A stretch of DNA of 64,000 nucleotides, taken from assembly GCF_008195825.1 (NCBI RefSeq), contig NZ_CP043329.1:2728001-2792000 (forward strand). Direction: 5' to 3'. Source of the DNA: Pedobacter aquae (GTDB lineage: Bacteria; Bacteroidota; Bacteroidia; Sphingobacteriales; Sphingobacteriaceae). Within the stretch, counting starts at the first letter, position 1. Every line of letters begins with the position of its first letter. Below, one piece after another: positions 27,977 to 38,308 of this stretch. Position numbers and translations under genes: made by a program. The notes below the pieces were generated by a model. That model was given only the letters and a program-made list of their open reading frames with translations. It searched no databases and was not told the DNA's origin.

Positions 27977-28846
27977 ATGAAACCTCACTTACTTAAAATA
28001 GCTTTAAACCCCGAGCATTCTTTTAATGTAAGGTATGATATTGTGCCGCATTTTTATGATAAATGGCATTATCATCATGAGGTAGAATTGGTTTATATCA
28101 TTAAAGGAACAGGTTTACAATTTATTGGCGATGAGATTTACCGTTGGAAACCCGGCGATATGTTATTAATAGGCTCAAACCTGCCCCATTTATGGCGTAG
28201 TGATGAAGAGTTTCTTTTGCCAGATTCATTGGAAAAAGTTGAGGCCATTGTGGTACATTTTTTACCTAGCTGCTTTGGTGCAGATTTTTTTAGTTTACCA
28301 GAACATCAGGAAATCAACAGGTTGTTAAATCAATCAAAAAAAGCTTTTAGAATACAGGATGCGTGTAGAGATTTAGTTGCCGATAAGCTATTTCAGCTGC
28401 TTAAAGCTTCAAAGAGTAAAAGAACCATTTTGCTTCTAGATATTTTATCAGATTTAGCTGATAGTCCGCTTAAAAAGCCTGTTTTAGATAAAGAATCAGA
28501 CTTTATCAATCAACCTAGTGAGATGGATAGGTTAAATAATATATATCAATACATCCTGAATAACTTTACAGAAGAGGTGAGTTTAGACCAAGCTGCACAA
28601 ATTGCACATTTAACTCCTCCGGCTTTTTGCAGATATTTTAAAACCAGAACACGCAAAACCTTCTCTAGATTTTTATTAGAGTTAAGAACTGCCCATGCTG
28701 CCAAGCTACTGACAGAAAGTTCTAAAACGGTAGCCGAGATTTGTTATGAAAGTGGTTTCAATAATTTCTCGAACTTTAACAGGCATTTTAAAAATATCAT
28801 TGGAAGAACGCCTCTAGAGCATAGAAAATTTTTTAGGGTTTTATAA
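27977..28846 (+). CDS. AraC-family regulator with N-terminal cupin domain
   Basis: 289 residues. The N-terminal half is a cupin sensor (HYHHEVELVYIIKGTG, then WKPGDMLLIGSNLPH). The C-terminal half has the two AraC helix-turn-helices, with VSLDQAAQIAHLTPPAFCRYFK and AEICYESGFNNFSNFNRHFK. It is divergent from lutABC and is the obvious candidate activator for it. Lactate or another carbohydrate-type ligand is possible. Confidence 0.9.
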   Translation: MKPHLLKIALNPEHSFNVRYDIVPHFYDKWHYHHEVELVYIIKGTGLQFIGDEIYRWKPGDMLLIGSNLPHLWRSDEEFLLPDSLEKVEAIVVHFLPSCFGADFFSLPEHQEINRLLNQSKKAFRIQDACRDLVADKLFQLLKASKSKRTILLLDILSDLADSPLKKPVLDKESDFINQPSEMDRLNNIYQYILNNFTEEVSLDQAAQIAHLTPPAFCRYFKTRTRKTFSRFLLELRTAHAAKLLTESSKTVAEICYESGFNNFSNFNRHFKNIIGRTPLEHRKFFRVL

Positions 28847-28974
28847 ATGATATAAACCTTATTTCTATATATTTACTGATGATTAATTTATATTAAATAA
28901 GTTAATTGTAACAAATTTTTTCTTTCATAGTATAAAAGAATTTGTAATTGCTCTCATTATTAGAACTACAGTAT

Positions 28975-31900
28975 ATGCCTGACATTAAAAATGTTATCAG
29001 GTGGTTTCGTTATGTTAAAAAGTATGTAATAGGTCAAAAAATCTACCCGTCCTATATTCTTTTCATGTTTTTTAGCTTTGGTTTTACAACCGAGGCCTTG
29101 GCGCAGTGTGGAACAGGCGCAATACCCATAAATTTGAGTAGTTCGCCTGATGCAACAATTGTTACTCCATTATTAACACGTAACGAACCTGGAAGTTGTA
29201 TTACATTTAGTATTACATTGCATCCAGGAGCACAAGGAATTAGGTTTGCTATCCAGGACGGAGCTAACCCACCAGGAGCATTAACTTACAGCATTAACTG
29301 TGGCCCTAGCCAAACATACGGTCAAATTGTTTGCTTAACAGGAGTAGGCCCTCATATTGTTACCTTTTGTAAACCTGGAAATAATGCTAATAGCTATGCT
29401 GTAACTTCTGTACCTAATGTGCAAGCACAAAGTAATAGTCCTACAGGTTCAAGCGTATCAAGTCAGGTTTGTGAGGGAGGAACGTTAAGTTTAACAGCTA
29501 CCACTATCCCAAATGCTACTTATAGCTGGTCTGGACCAAATGGTTTCGCTTCTAACGTACAAAATCCAATTATCCCAAATGTTTCAGCAGCTGCTGCCGG
29601 AACTTATACAGTAGTTGTTACAGCCCCAGGTAGCTGTGGAACTCCATCAAGTTCTACACAGGTTACCATAAATCCAAAACCAGCAACACCTATTGCTACT
29701 GCTAATGGACCAATTTGTGAAGGGGGGAGTATTAGCCTTTTTGCTAGCACTATACCAGGGGCAAGCTACAGCTGGACAGGGCCTAACGGGTTTACATCAA
29801 CCTTACAAAATCCAGTTATTAATAATGCAAGTACAGCTGCATCCGGAACTTATACCGTTAGAGCAGTTAGCGGTAATTGTATTTCAGACGCAAGCACAAC
29901 AAATGTTGTGGTAAACCCTAAACCGGTTGCTACTGCAACACCAACCGTAGCTAGTTTATGCTCTGGCTCAACCAGTGCTATCGTCTTATCTAGCAACGTA
30001 GCATCAACAACATTTTCTTGGACGGTTACCACAACAGGTAATATTACTGGTGCTTCTGCGGGAAGTGGATCAAGTATCAACCAAAATCTTGTTAATACAG
30101 GCACTAATAATGAAACGGTAACTTACACCATCACCCCCACTGCAAACGGCTGTGCTGGCGATCCTATTACTGTGACTTTAACTGTTGCACCAACTCCGCA
30201 GAGAGCACCAATAACACCACTATCTCAAACTATTTGTTCTGGAAGTAGTACTAATTTACCGCTAAGTTCTACCGTTGCTAATACAACTTTTAGCTGGATA
30301 GTAACACAGAACGGCGTAACCGGAGCTTTTGCAGGAAGTGGTACTAGTATCAACCAAATATTATCTACAACAGGTGCCAGTAGCGGAACAGCTACCTATA
30401 CCGTTACTCCTATTTTAAATGGTTGTAGTGGAACATCATTTAATATCACAGTAAGCGTAAACCCTTTACCAGTGGTTACTGTGCCAAATAATTTGGTTTA
30501 TTGTGATGGAGATAATGTACCAGTTACCAACTTTAGTAGTACTTCAGTAGGTACTACTTTTTCATGGACAAGTTCTAACCCAGCACTTGGTTTAGCAGCA
30601 TCTGGAACTGGGAATTTACCTTCATTTACAGCTACCAATACTACAAATGCACCAATCACCAGTATTATTATAGTTAGAGGAACAGCTAATGGCTGTGAGG
30701 GTGCTCCTGCAAGTTTCAGCATTACTGTAAACCCAAGAATTATTGTAAGTGTACCTTCTAATTTAACTGTTTGTGATAATACCATCATCTCTGCTAGTAA
30801 TTTTAGTAGTAACTTAGCTGGTACAACATATACTTGGACAAATTCTAATACGAGTATAGGCTTAGCATCATCTGGAACAGATAATGTGCCTAGTTTTACG
30901 GCTACAAATACCAGTGGTGCAACCCAAACCGCCACCATAACAGTGACCCCTTCTTTAAATGGATGCTCTGGAATACCAAGTTCTTATACCATTACGGTAG
31001 AACCTCTCCCTAATGTTACTGTTTCAACAACACAAACTTCATCTTGTGTCAGTAATGATGGAACTATTACCGTAACAGCTACCGGAACTGGCACATTAGC
31101 ATATTCTAAAGATGGTGGAATAAATTTCCAGACTAGTAATATTTTTACTGGTTTGCCTGCTGGGAGTTATCCAATAGCAGTAAGAAATGCTTTAGGTTGT
31201 ATTGTTTATGCAAATCCGGTAACCTCTGTAACAGCACCTAATCCTCCGGTAAAACCACAATTATCTACTAACAACCCGGTTTGTGTAGGAGAAGTATTTA
31301 GTATAGGTATTGTTTCTCCGGCTGCCGGCACTACCTACAATTGGACTGGCCCTAATGGTTTTATTGCTAGTGGTCCATCTATAACTATTAATAACCCAAC
31401 AGCAGGAAGCTATGCGGTTACCGCTATTACAGGCGGTTGTAGCAGTGAATCTGAAACTTTTAGTTTAGTAGTAAAACCCTCGCCAATTGTTAACGTACCG
31501 TCTAATATGGTAGTTTGTAATAATAGCTCCATTCCTGCTACTAACTTTAGTAGTAACCCTAATGGAGCTACTTATACATGGACAAATGACAACACTGCTA
31601 TTAACTTACCCGCAAGTGGAAATGGTAATATCAATAGTTTTACAGCTACTAATAATACAAATGCCCCTATAACAGCTACCATAACCGTTACACCAAGCTT
31701 AAATGGTTGTGTTGGAACACCAAGAAGTTATACCATTACAGTTAATCCATCACCTATTGTTACTGCCACCCCTCCTAGCCAAAGTATTTGTTCTGGTAGT
31801 GCGCCATCCATACAATTATCTAGCAATATACCCGGAACTACCTATTCTTGGACAGTAGTACAAACCGGAGTAAGTGGAGCAACATCGGGAACGGGAAATG

Positions 31901-34900
31901 TTATTGATCAAGTAATTACTGCTACATCAGGAACGGCGGTTTATACGATTACGCCCACGGCTAATGGTTGTGTGGGAAATCCTATCAATGTTACTATTAA
32001 TGTTTATGCGGTTCCGGTAGTAGAAACTACCGCCGGAGATAGCCAAGAAATTTGCTCTGGAACAAGCACTAATATTCCGCTTTTTAGCAGTACCAGTGGT
32101 ACCACTTACAATTGGACGGTTGTTCAAAATGGTGTAACAGGAGCTTTTAATGGTTCTGGAACTGGTCCGATAGCACAAAATTTAGTTGCCACCAGTAATG
32201 TAACTGGCACAGCTGTTTACACGATAATTCCTGTTTCTAATGCTTGTACTGGTAACCCAATTACCGTTACAGTTTTTGTAAAACCATTAGCAGAGGTAAG
32301 TGTACCTAATAATTTTGAGGTTTGTGCAGAATCTCAGATACCTGCGAGTGTTTTTACAAGTACAGTTGCGGGTACCATTTACAACTGGACAAATTCTAAT
32401 CCGGCTATTGGGCTGGTAGCCAGTGGCGGTGGAAATGTACCCAGTTTTATAGCTAAAAATACTGGTACTACGCCTATTACTGGTACTATTACAGTAACCC
32501 CAAGTCTTAATGGCTGTAATGGTCCATCAAAAACTTATATTCTAACAGTTAAACCTCAGCCTAGAGCTATAAAACCTAATGATATTACTGTTTGTGCAGG
32601 CAATACTGTAGCGCAAGAAATATTACAAAGCTTACCTAGTGGGGCTACTTATATCTGGACAAACTCTAATTCTGCTATAGGTTTGGCAAGTAGTGGAATA
32701 GGAAACATCCCAGCTTTTACAGCAATAAATACATCAGGGACACCTGTTACGGCCGTAATAACTATTATACCTACAGTAAATGGATGTATTGGTTTACCAA
32801 CCAGTTACTCTATAACAGTAAATCCTTCACCTAATTTAAATATCAGCCCGGCAGAGGCTATTATTTGTGCTGGTGGTAGTGTAACCCTTTCGGTAAGTGG
32901 TGCAAATAGTTATACATGGTCTCCTGCTACAGGGTTAAATACAACATCATCTGCTACGGTTGTTGCATCACCATCAGTAACAACAACCTATACTGTTTTT
33001 GGAGTTGGAAATTTTGGTTGTGCTTATGCTAAAACAGTGAAAGTTATTGTTAACCCTCGTATCGTTTTAGCATCAACAATTAAAAATATTAGTTGTAATG
33101 GAGCTAATGATGGAGAGATAAATCTTAATATTTCTGGTGGTACAGCCCCTTATAATGTTTCTTATAGTTTAAATAGCGGCCCTTCTTCAAGTTTAATCAA
33201 TACTTCATCTGGCTTGGTAAACTTTAATAATTTAAGTGCCGGAAATTATAGCATTAGCGTAGTTGACGCTGTGGGATGTACAGAAATTATCAATATTGTT
33301 ATTAACCAACCGTCTCCTTTATCGGCAACAGCAAGTATTAATAATACGACTTGTAAAACATCATCTGATGGTAGGATAACCATTGCGCCTAGCGGAGGAA
33401 CAGCCCCTTATAGCTATAATTGGGTAAACCAAAATAGTACAAGCGCTGTGTTAAATAATGTACCTGCTGGAAGCTATACTGTAACAATTAGAGATGCCAA
33501 TAATTGTACCTTTTCTTTGAGTTCTACTATTTCATCAGGAAATTGCCCTCCAGTGGCTTTAGATGACAATTTTGTCACAGCAGAAGACACACCAATAAAT
33601 GCTATTGTTGCAACTAATGATATTGATGCAGATGGGGATGTTTTAACTTTTACAAGATTAAGCAACCCAGCTAATGGTAGTATTTCTTTTAATAGCAATG
33701 GTAGTTTCACTTATGTACCTAATAGTAATTGGAGTGGCACTACATTTTTTGATTATAGAGTTTGTGACCCCTTAGGTTTATGCGATATTGCAAGAGTTAC
33801 TATTACCGTAACCCCAGTAAATGATGCCCCGATTGCTAATGATGACAGTTTTTCTCAGACAGAGGATAACCCTATTAATACCACAGTAACCAATAATGAT
33901 TTTGATATAGATGGCGATGCTTTGGTTTACACCAGAATAAGTAACCCTGCCAATGGTAGCTTAATTTTTGACCCGAATGGTACTTTTACCTTCACGCCTA
34001 ATCCTAATTGGCATGGTACAACTTCTTTTGATTATCAGGTTTGTGACCCTAATAATTTATGTGATATTGCAACTGTAACGATTAGGATAAACCCTGTAAA
34101 TGACCCTCCGACAGCCGTTAATGATAACTTCTTTGAAAGGGAAGATAGACCTGTACAAGGTACTATAAGTACAAATGATTCTGACCCTGATGAGGATAAT
34201 TTAACTTTTATTAGGTTAAGTAGTCCTGCTAACGGTAATATCACATTTAATAATAATGGTACGTTTACTTTTATACCTAATTCTAATTGGAATGGGACAA
34301 CATCTTTTGATTATCAAGCTTGCGATCCTTTTGGTTTATGTACCAGAGCAACTGTGTTTATCAACATCACTCCGGTAAACGACCCTCCATTAGCAATTAA
34401 TGATAATTTTACAGGTGTAGAAGATGTTATGATAAACGGGAGTGTTGCACCTAATGATCGTGATATTGAGGGTGACCCTCTATCATTTAATATTTTAACT
34501 AACCCAACCAATGGTAGCATAACTTTTAATACCAATGGTACTTTTAATTTTAGACCTCATAACAATTGGAATGGCACCACAACCTTTACTTATCGGGTTT
34601 GTGATAACCAAAACTTATGTGATACGGCAACCGTAACAATAGTTATTAGCCCGGTTAATGACCCACCAACGGCCATTAACGATAGATTTTTGGTTGTAAA
34701 AGATTCTTTAATAACTGAAACAGTTGCTAGAAATGACTTTGACGTTGATGGTGATTTTTTAACTTTCACGAGACTTACCAACCCTTTTCATGGTTCTATC
34801 ACTTTTTCTGGAAATGGAAATTTCACCTATGTTCCAAATAGAAATTTTGTAGGTAGAGATTCTTTACGTTACCGGATATGCGATCCATCGGGTTTATGTA

Positions 34901-35613
34901 ATACCGCAACAGTTACTTTTTTGATACAACCTAGAGTCATCGTTAACTTAATACCTCCAACCGGAGAGATTTTAGAAGGTGAAAGTATAACTATTAAGGC
35001 GCAACTAACCGAAGCATTACTAGAAGATGTTATTGTTAATTTGGTAAATACTGGCTCTGCAAACTTTCCTTTAGATTATGAACTTAGAGCAAGTACACAA
35101 AGTTTATTTTTTCCAGCTGGCAGTATTTTTAGTACTGATTCTTTAATTATAGCTAGTAAAATAGATGCTTTAAAAGAACCTGCTGAAAATGTGGAGGTGA
35201 ATATTGCTTCAACTTCGTCGGTTTTTGTGCGTATAGGTACCGGGTCTAATATCATCATCACAGATAAATATCCAGAAAGCAAACCTATAGGCCCTGAGGA
35301 AAACCCAGATATTAATCCAGATCCATACATTTCTCCAAATGGTGATGGTATTGGGAATGAAGGTTTTGTTATTTATAATATTGAAAAATATCTTGATAAT
35401 GAACTTATTATCTTCAATAGATGGGGAAATGCTATTTTTAGAGCCAGAAATTATAACAATAAAGACAACTTATTTACTGGAAGTGCCAATACGGGTATAT
35501 TAACCAATGAAAATGTTGTTCTGGTTGATGGGGTTTATTATTTTCTGGTTTACACTACGGATAATGCTGGTGTCAGAAGAATGAATAAAGGATATATTAT
35601 TTTGAGGAGGTAG
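28975..35613 (+). CDS. Giant secreted repeat adhesin with T9SS type B C-terminal domain
   Basis: About 2212 residues from the ATG at 28975 (a TTG at 28948 is a weaker alternative). A long signal peptide ends EALAQ. The first ~1500 residues are Ig/PKD-like repeats of about 90-100 residues with recurring VTPSLNGC and TYTWTNSN patterns. Next come two SprB-like repeats (ISCNGANDGEINLNISGG), then five cadherin/Big_9-type repeats of about 92 residues (33.54-34.93 kb) with the NDxDxDGD Ca-binding pattern and a paired Cys in VCDPxGLCD. A Calx-beta-like domain and the gliding-motility-type CTD follow: ISPNGDGIGNEGF, IFNRWGN, VDGVYYFLVY. Surface attachment by the T9SS is expected; adhesion is inferred. 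It converges on the modular surface-protein array. Confidence 0.88.
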   Translation: MPDIKNVIRWFRYVKKYVIGQKIYPSYILFMFFSFGFTTEALAQCGTGAIPINLSSSPDATIVTPLLTRNEPGSCITFSITLHPGAQGIRFAIQDGANPPGALTYSINCGPSQTYGQIVCLTGVGPHIVTFCKPGNNANSYAVTSVPNVQAQSNSPTGSSVSSQVCEGGTLSLTATTIPNATYSWSGPNGFASNVQNPIIPNVSAAAAGTYTVVVTAPGSCGTPSSSTQVTINPKPATPIATANGPICEGGSISLFASTIPGASYSWTGPNGFTSTLQNPVINNASTAASGTYTVRAVSGNCISDASTTNVVVNPKPVATATPTVASLCSGSTSAIVLSSNVASTTFSWTVTTTGNITGASAGSGSSINQNLVNTGTNNETVTYTITPTANGCAGDPITVTLTVAPTPQRAPITPLSQTICSGSSTNLPLSSTVANTTFSWIVTQNGVTGAFAGSGTSINQILSTTGASSGTATYTVTPILNGCSGTSFNITVSVNPLPVVTVPNNLVYCDGDNVPVTNFSSTSVGTTFSWTSSNPALGLAASGTGNLPSFTATNTTNAPITSIIIVRGTANGCEGAPASFSITVNPRIIVSVPSNLTVCDNTIISASNFSSNLAGTTYTWTNSNTSIGLASSGTDNVPSFTATNTSGATQTATITVTPSLNGCSGIPSSYTITVEPLPNVTVSTTQTSSCVSNDGTITVTATGTGTLAYSKDGGINFQTSNIFTGLPAGSYPIAVRNALGCIVYANPVTSVTAPNPPVKPQLSTNNPVCVGEVFSIGIVSPAAGTTYNWTGPNGFIASGPSITINNPTAGSYAVTAITGGCSSESETFSLVVKPSPIVNVPSNMVVCNNSSIPATNFSSNPNGATYTWTNDNTAINLPASGNGNINSFTATNNTNAPITATITVTPSLNGCVGTPRSYTITVNPSPIVTATPPSQSICSGSAPSIQLSSNIPGTTYSWTVVQTGVSGATSGTGNVIDQVITATSGTAVYTITPTANGCVGNPINVTINVYAVPVVETTAGDSQEICSGTSTNIPLFSSTSGTTYNWTVVQNGVTGAFNGSGTGPIAQNLVATSNVTGTAVYTIIPVSNACTGNPITVTVFVKPLAEVSVPNNFEVCAESQIPASVFTSTVAGTIYNWTNSNPAIGLVASGGGNVPSFIAKNTGTTPITGTITVTPSLNGCNGPSKTYILTVKPQPRAIKPNDITVCAGNTVAQEILQSLPSGATYIWTNSNSAIGLASSGIGNIPAFTAINTSGTPVTAVITIIPTVNGCIGLPTSYSITVNPSPNLNISPAEAIICAGGSVTLSVSGANSYTWSPATGLNTTSSATVVASPSVTTTYTVFGVGNFGCAYAKTVKVIVNPRIVLASTIKNISCNGANDGEINLNISGGTAPYNVSYSLNSGPSSSLINTSSGLVNFNNLSAGNYSISVVDAVGCTEIINIVINQPSPLSATASINNTTCKTSSDGRITIAPSGGTAPYSYNWVNQNSTSAVLNNVPAGSYTVTIRDANNCTFSLSSTISSGNCPPVALDDNFVTAEDTPINAIVATNDIDADGDVLTFTRLSNPANGSISFNSNGSFTYVPNSNWSGTTFFDYRVCDPLGLCDIARVTITVTPVNDAPIANDDSFSQTEDNPINTTVTNNDFDIDGDALVYTRISNPANGSLIFDPNGTFTFTPNPNWHGTTSFDYQVCDPNNLCDIATVTIRINPVNDPPTAVNDNFFEREDRPVQGTISTNDSDPDEDNLTFIRLSSPANGNITFNNNGTFTFIPNSNWNGTTSFDYQACDPFGLCTRATVFINITPVNDPPLAINDNFTGVEDVMINGSVAPNDRDIEGDPLSFNILTNPTNGSITFNTNGTFNFRPHNNWNGTTTFTYRVCDNQNLCDTATVTIVISPVNDPPTAINDRFLVVKDSLITETVARNDFDVDGDFLTFTRLTNPFHGSITFSGNGNFTYVPNRNFVGRDSLRYRICDPSGLCNTATVTFLIQPRVIVNLIPPTGEILEGESITIKAQLTEALLEDVIVNLVNTGSANFPLDYELRASTQSLFFPAGSIFSTDSLIIASKIDALKEPAENVEVNIASTSSVFVRIGTGSNIIITDKYPESKPIGPEENPDINPDPYISPNGDGIGNEGFVIYNIEKYLDNELIIFNRWGNAIFRARNYNNKDNLFTGSANTGILTNENVVLVDGVYYFLVYTTDNAGVRRMNKGYIILRR

Positions 35614-35628
35614 TAGTTTAGCTACCTC
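35607..35628. terminator. Hairpin at the end of the giant adhesin gene
   Basis: GAGGTAG (35607-35613) and CTACCTC (35622-35628) form a 7-bp stem with an 8-nt loop that includes the adhesin stop codon, followed by TTCTTATT. It is a plausible but U-poor terminator between convergent genes. Confidence 0.45.
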
Positions 35629-35652
35629 TTCTTATTGATAAAAATACCTTTA

Positions 35653-36546
35653 TTAATTTATTACAAAAACTCCTGATGATTTAAAGGTATGTAGGGTAAA
35701 TCCGTTGATTTGAGATATTTCACCTCCTATTGCTTTAGGCGCACCTAAATATCTTATAAGTACAAGTCCGGAAGCTCCTCTACCTGCATTCAAATTAGTT
35801 GCTGTTGAAGGCCCGCCTCCTCCACCTCCACCAGTATTAGGTGTGGCATCTTTGCCAAAAGTAGGCCCTGTTCTACCTCCATCGCCGCCTCCATGTGTAC
35901 CTAAACCAGTTGCAGTACCTCCATATTCACCGCCGCCACCGCCGCCACCGTAATATTTACCATCAACTATACTGAGTACGCCTAAACCACCATTGCCAGG
36001 ATTGGTAATCGTTGCAGCTTGCCCAGCCCCACCAGAACCTCCTCCTCCTCCACAGCTTCTGCCACTAAATGCATTACCACCTGCAAAACCACCTTGCCCA
36101 GCATGTGCAGCATTATAATCGTAAGAACCACCACCACCATTCCAACCCGTATTTGTGCCAGGCCCTCCGGAACTTCTAGATCTTCCACCGTTGCCCCCCA
36201 TTGCTGTTATTGTTCCTGCATTTCCTCCTGAAACAGAAGAATTGCCTCCATTTCTACCAAAATGATTATAACCAGCTGGATAATCTGTTTGTACGGCAAC
36301 TGTGATAGTTAAACTTTGTAAACCAGTAATATCATAATTAGAAACGTTTACAACCTGACCGCCACCTCCGCCGCCGCCAACATCGCCGCCACCTCCGCCG
36401 CCGCCACCAACAACAGTTAATCCTATTTCATTAATTGGTTCTTTAGGCGCAGCATAACTATTATTACTTCTGAAAAAACTCTGCTGGGCTTGTAAATTAA
36501 AGCTCGATAAAAGAATAAAAATGAAACATCTAGTTTTAAATTTCAT
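35653..36546 (-). CDS. Secreted glycine-rich protein, last gene of the surface array
   Basis: 297 residues. A signal peptide ending LQAQ is followed by QSFFRSNNSYAAPKEP, closely like the start of the fifth downstream paralogue (QSLFRSNNSYIPKAP). The bulk is extremely Gly-rich (runs of GGGGGG), as in glycine-rich domains of surface fibres. It ends with an ordered segment (GLVLIRYLGAPKAIGGEI, then FTLHTFKSSGVFVIN) that also occurs at the end of Gly-rich-domain proteins. No T9SS tail is seen. It lies 157 nt after the LamG gene, on the same strand. Function unknown; an extracellular structural or adhesive role is a guess. Confidence 0.75.
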   Translation of the reverse strand: MKFKTRCFIFILLSSFNLQAQQSFFRSNNSYAAPKEPINEIGLTVVGGGGGGGGDVGGGGGGGQVVNVSNYDITGLQSLTITVAVQTDYPAGYNHFGRNGGNSSVSGGNAGTITAMGGNGGRSRSSGGPGTNTGWNGGGGSYDYNAAHAGQGGFAGGNAFSGRSCGGGGGSGGAGQAATITNPGNGGLGVLSIVDGKYYGGGGGGGEYGGTATGLGTHGGGDGGRTGPTFGKDATPNTGGGGGGGPSTATNLNAGRGASGLVLIRYLGAPKAIGGEISQINGFTLHTFKSSGVFVIN

Positions 36547-36703
36547 ATTATATATAGTTTAATTAGATCACAAGGACATGGTAATACCCAAATAGGCGAA
36601 TAATCAAATGAGCCTTATTACAATCTTTTGTAGCATTAATAATTATCATATTAGTAACTTTATCAAGCTTATAATGAGATACTTCATCTTTAAAAATTTA
36701 TAA

Positions 36704-37474
36704 TTACATGCCAAATCTTGATTTTAATACATTATAATTTTGTTGAATTTCTGAAGCTGTTAATTCGCGATTATAAATTCTAAGATTACCATATTGCATA
36801 TTTCCGAGAAAACCTCCATTGTTCCAACTACATAATCTTAGGTTGTTGTTAAAACCAGGAATATTAGCATCAGTTCTTACTACCGGAGTTAGTACCCCCA
36901 CATCAACACCGTCTATATAAATTTTATTTGTAGATAATAGGCCTGAACTTTTCATAACAAATGTATAATGGTGCCAATTACCCACTAAGTTTAAATTCGA
37001 AACTATAGCAGCCGATATTCCAACTACATTACCCCCTCCGGTATTATAACCGAGTGTTCCACTTTCAGTCCATACATCATAAGTAGTGAAACCAAAAAAC
37101 ATCCCTCCAGAGCCAGAAACCCATTTCACAAAACCCTCTATGGTTAGTATGGTTGCCGAGCCGAATGAATTAGAAGTGATATCGGCATAATCATTTACAC
37201 CATCAAAAACTAAAGATCCACCATTTGAACTATTAAAGGCGACCCCATTAAATAAAGTACCATGATTACCGTTACCACTTAAATCTGTCCAAGTAATGCC
37301 ATTTCCAGGGTATGATGACGTATTACCAGCATCTAGATTTACAATTAAACTGTTAGTAACCAAATTACTAGTGTTAATCTTAGATTGATAAAAGCTAAAA
37401 GGCATTACTTGCGAAAACCCTAATGAAGATGATAAGAATAGAAAGGAGAAGAAAGATGATTTAAGTTTTTTCAT
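36704..37474 (-). CDS. Secreted LamG/concanavalin-like protein (paralogue 1)
   Basis: 256 residues. After the signal peptide comes QVMPFSFYQSKINTS, the shared motif of this array. A LamG-like lectin domain follows (SLIVNLDAGNTSSYPGNGIT, then WTDLSGNGNHGTLFNGV, and LTIEGFVKW). It ends NYNVLKSRFGM, the family's usual C-terminus. No sorting domain is visible, so its surface anchoring is unexplained. A carbohydrate or protein ligand is possible, but none can be named. Confidence 0.85.
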   Translation of the reverse strand: MKKLKSSFFSFLFLSSSLGFSQVMPFSFYQSKINTSNLVTNSLIVNLDAGNTSSYPGNGITWTDLSGNGNHGTLFNGVAFNSSNGGSLVFDGVNDYADITSNSFGSATILTIEGFVKWVSGSGGMFFGFTTYDVWTESGTLGYNTGGGNVVGISAAIVSNLNLVGNWHHYTFVMKSSGLLSTNKIYIDGVDVGVLTPVVRTDANIPGFNNNLRLCSWNNGGFLGNMQYGNLRIYNRELTASEIQQNYNVLKSRFGM

Positions 37475-37516
37475 ATTTAGAGTATTTTAATGCCGAATTT
37501 TAGTTTATAAATTAAG

Positions 37517-38293
37517 TTATCTAACCCAATACCATAAAATACCAGGATTGGGATTTGTTGTGCCCCCACCCGCATTATCTATCCAAGGAGTTGGAATCCA
37601 GCCAGTACAACGAGAAACTAAGGTTCCCCACCAATTGCCTCCGCCATTATCGGTAGTTATTTGTCCGCAATCATTTTGGTACCATGGCATTCTTTCGCTA
37701 ATACCATTATCATTTATATAAGCCCAATTACCAAATTTGGTATTAATTGTAATGTTGGTTTGAGAATTATCGGTTTTCACAAAACTATAATTACCGTTAG
37801 CAGTCCAAATTGCACCATGGCTTCTTCTTGTTGTTGCATCAATCATGTATTGAAAGCCGGATGCACTTCTTTTGATAAAATCTGCCCAGCCAATGATAGA
37901 ATAATTAGCTGTTGATGTACTGATGACATCTGCAGTATTAGTAAATGGCATAGATGTATTTAATGAAATTGCATTTTCATATGTCCAGCCAGCACTATTA
38001 GAATTCTTTAAAATCAAAGTCCAGCCACCACCATCAGTAGTCATATCTGCATAAATTTGAAATGGCGTATTACTATTGATATTTACATTCTTAATCCAAT
38101 AAATACCATCTGTAGAACTTGGATAATCTCTCTTAATTTGAAAAGCACTGCTACCAGCTGTAGCACTTGTTTTACCATCGCCAAAGCCCGACGCATTATT
38201 TCTCTGAATAAAACTCATAGGCATAACCTGAGCATGTGCCAAAAAAGGAATAATTATTATAAAAAGTAGAACGTTTAATTTAAGATGGTTCAT
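37517..38293 (-). CDS. Secreted fibrinogen-like domain protein
   Basis: 258 residues. The signal peptide is followed by QVMPMSFIQRNNASGFGDGK, the array motif. The main domain resembles fibrinogen-related domains: DGIYWIKN, then IYADMTTDGGGWTLILKN, the classic GGGWTL signature. A Trp-rich C-terminal half contains CGQITTDNGGGNWWG and ends ILWYWVR. Fibrinogen-like domains often bind acetylated sugars, but the ligand here is unknown. Gaps to neighbours are 42 and 15 nt, so one transcript is likely. Confidence 0.82.
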   Translation of the reverse strand: MNHLKLNVLLFIIIIPFLAHAQVMPMSFIQRNNASGFGDGKTSATAGSSAFQIKRDYPSSTDGIYWIKNVNINSNTPFQIYADMTTDGGGWTLILKNSNSAGWTYENAISLNTSMPFTNTADVISTSTANYSIIGWADFIKRSASGFQYMIDATTRRSHGAIWTANGNYSFVKTDNSQTNITINTKFGNWAYINDNGISERMPWYQNDCGQITTDNGGGNWWGTLVSRCTGWIPTPWIDNAGGGTTNPNPGILWYWVR

Positions 38294-38308
38294 TTTTGCA
38301 TATTTAAA

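Noticed and set aside
30498-30938. Antisense ORFs within the giant adhesin gene (here and at several later positions)
   Set aside because: They mirror repeated Ig-like and cadherin-like units, recur with the repeat period and show no protein family.
35982-36231. Small ORFs on both strands within the Gly-rich gene
   Set aside because: Codon shadows of the GGN-rich repeat; the Gly-rich frame has the signal peptide and ordered ends.
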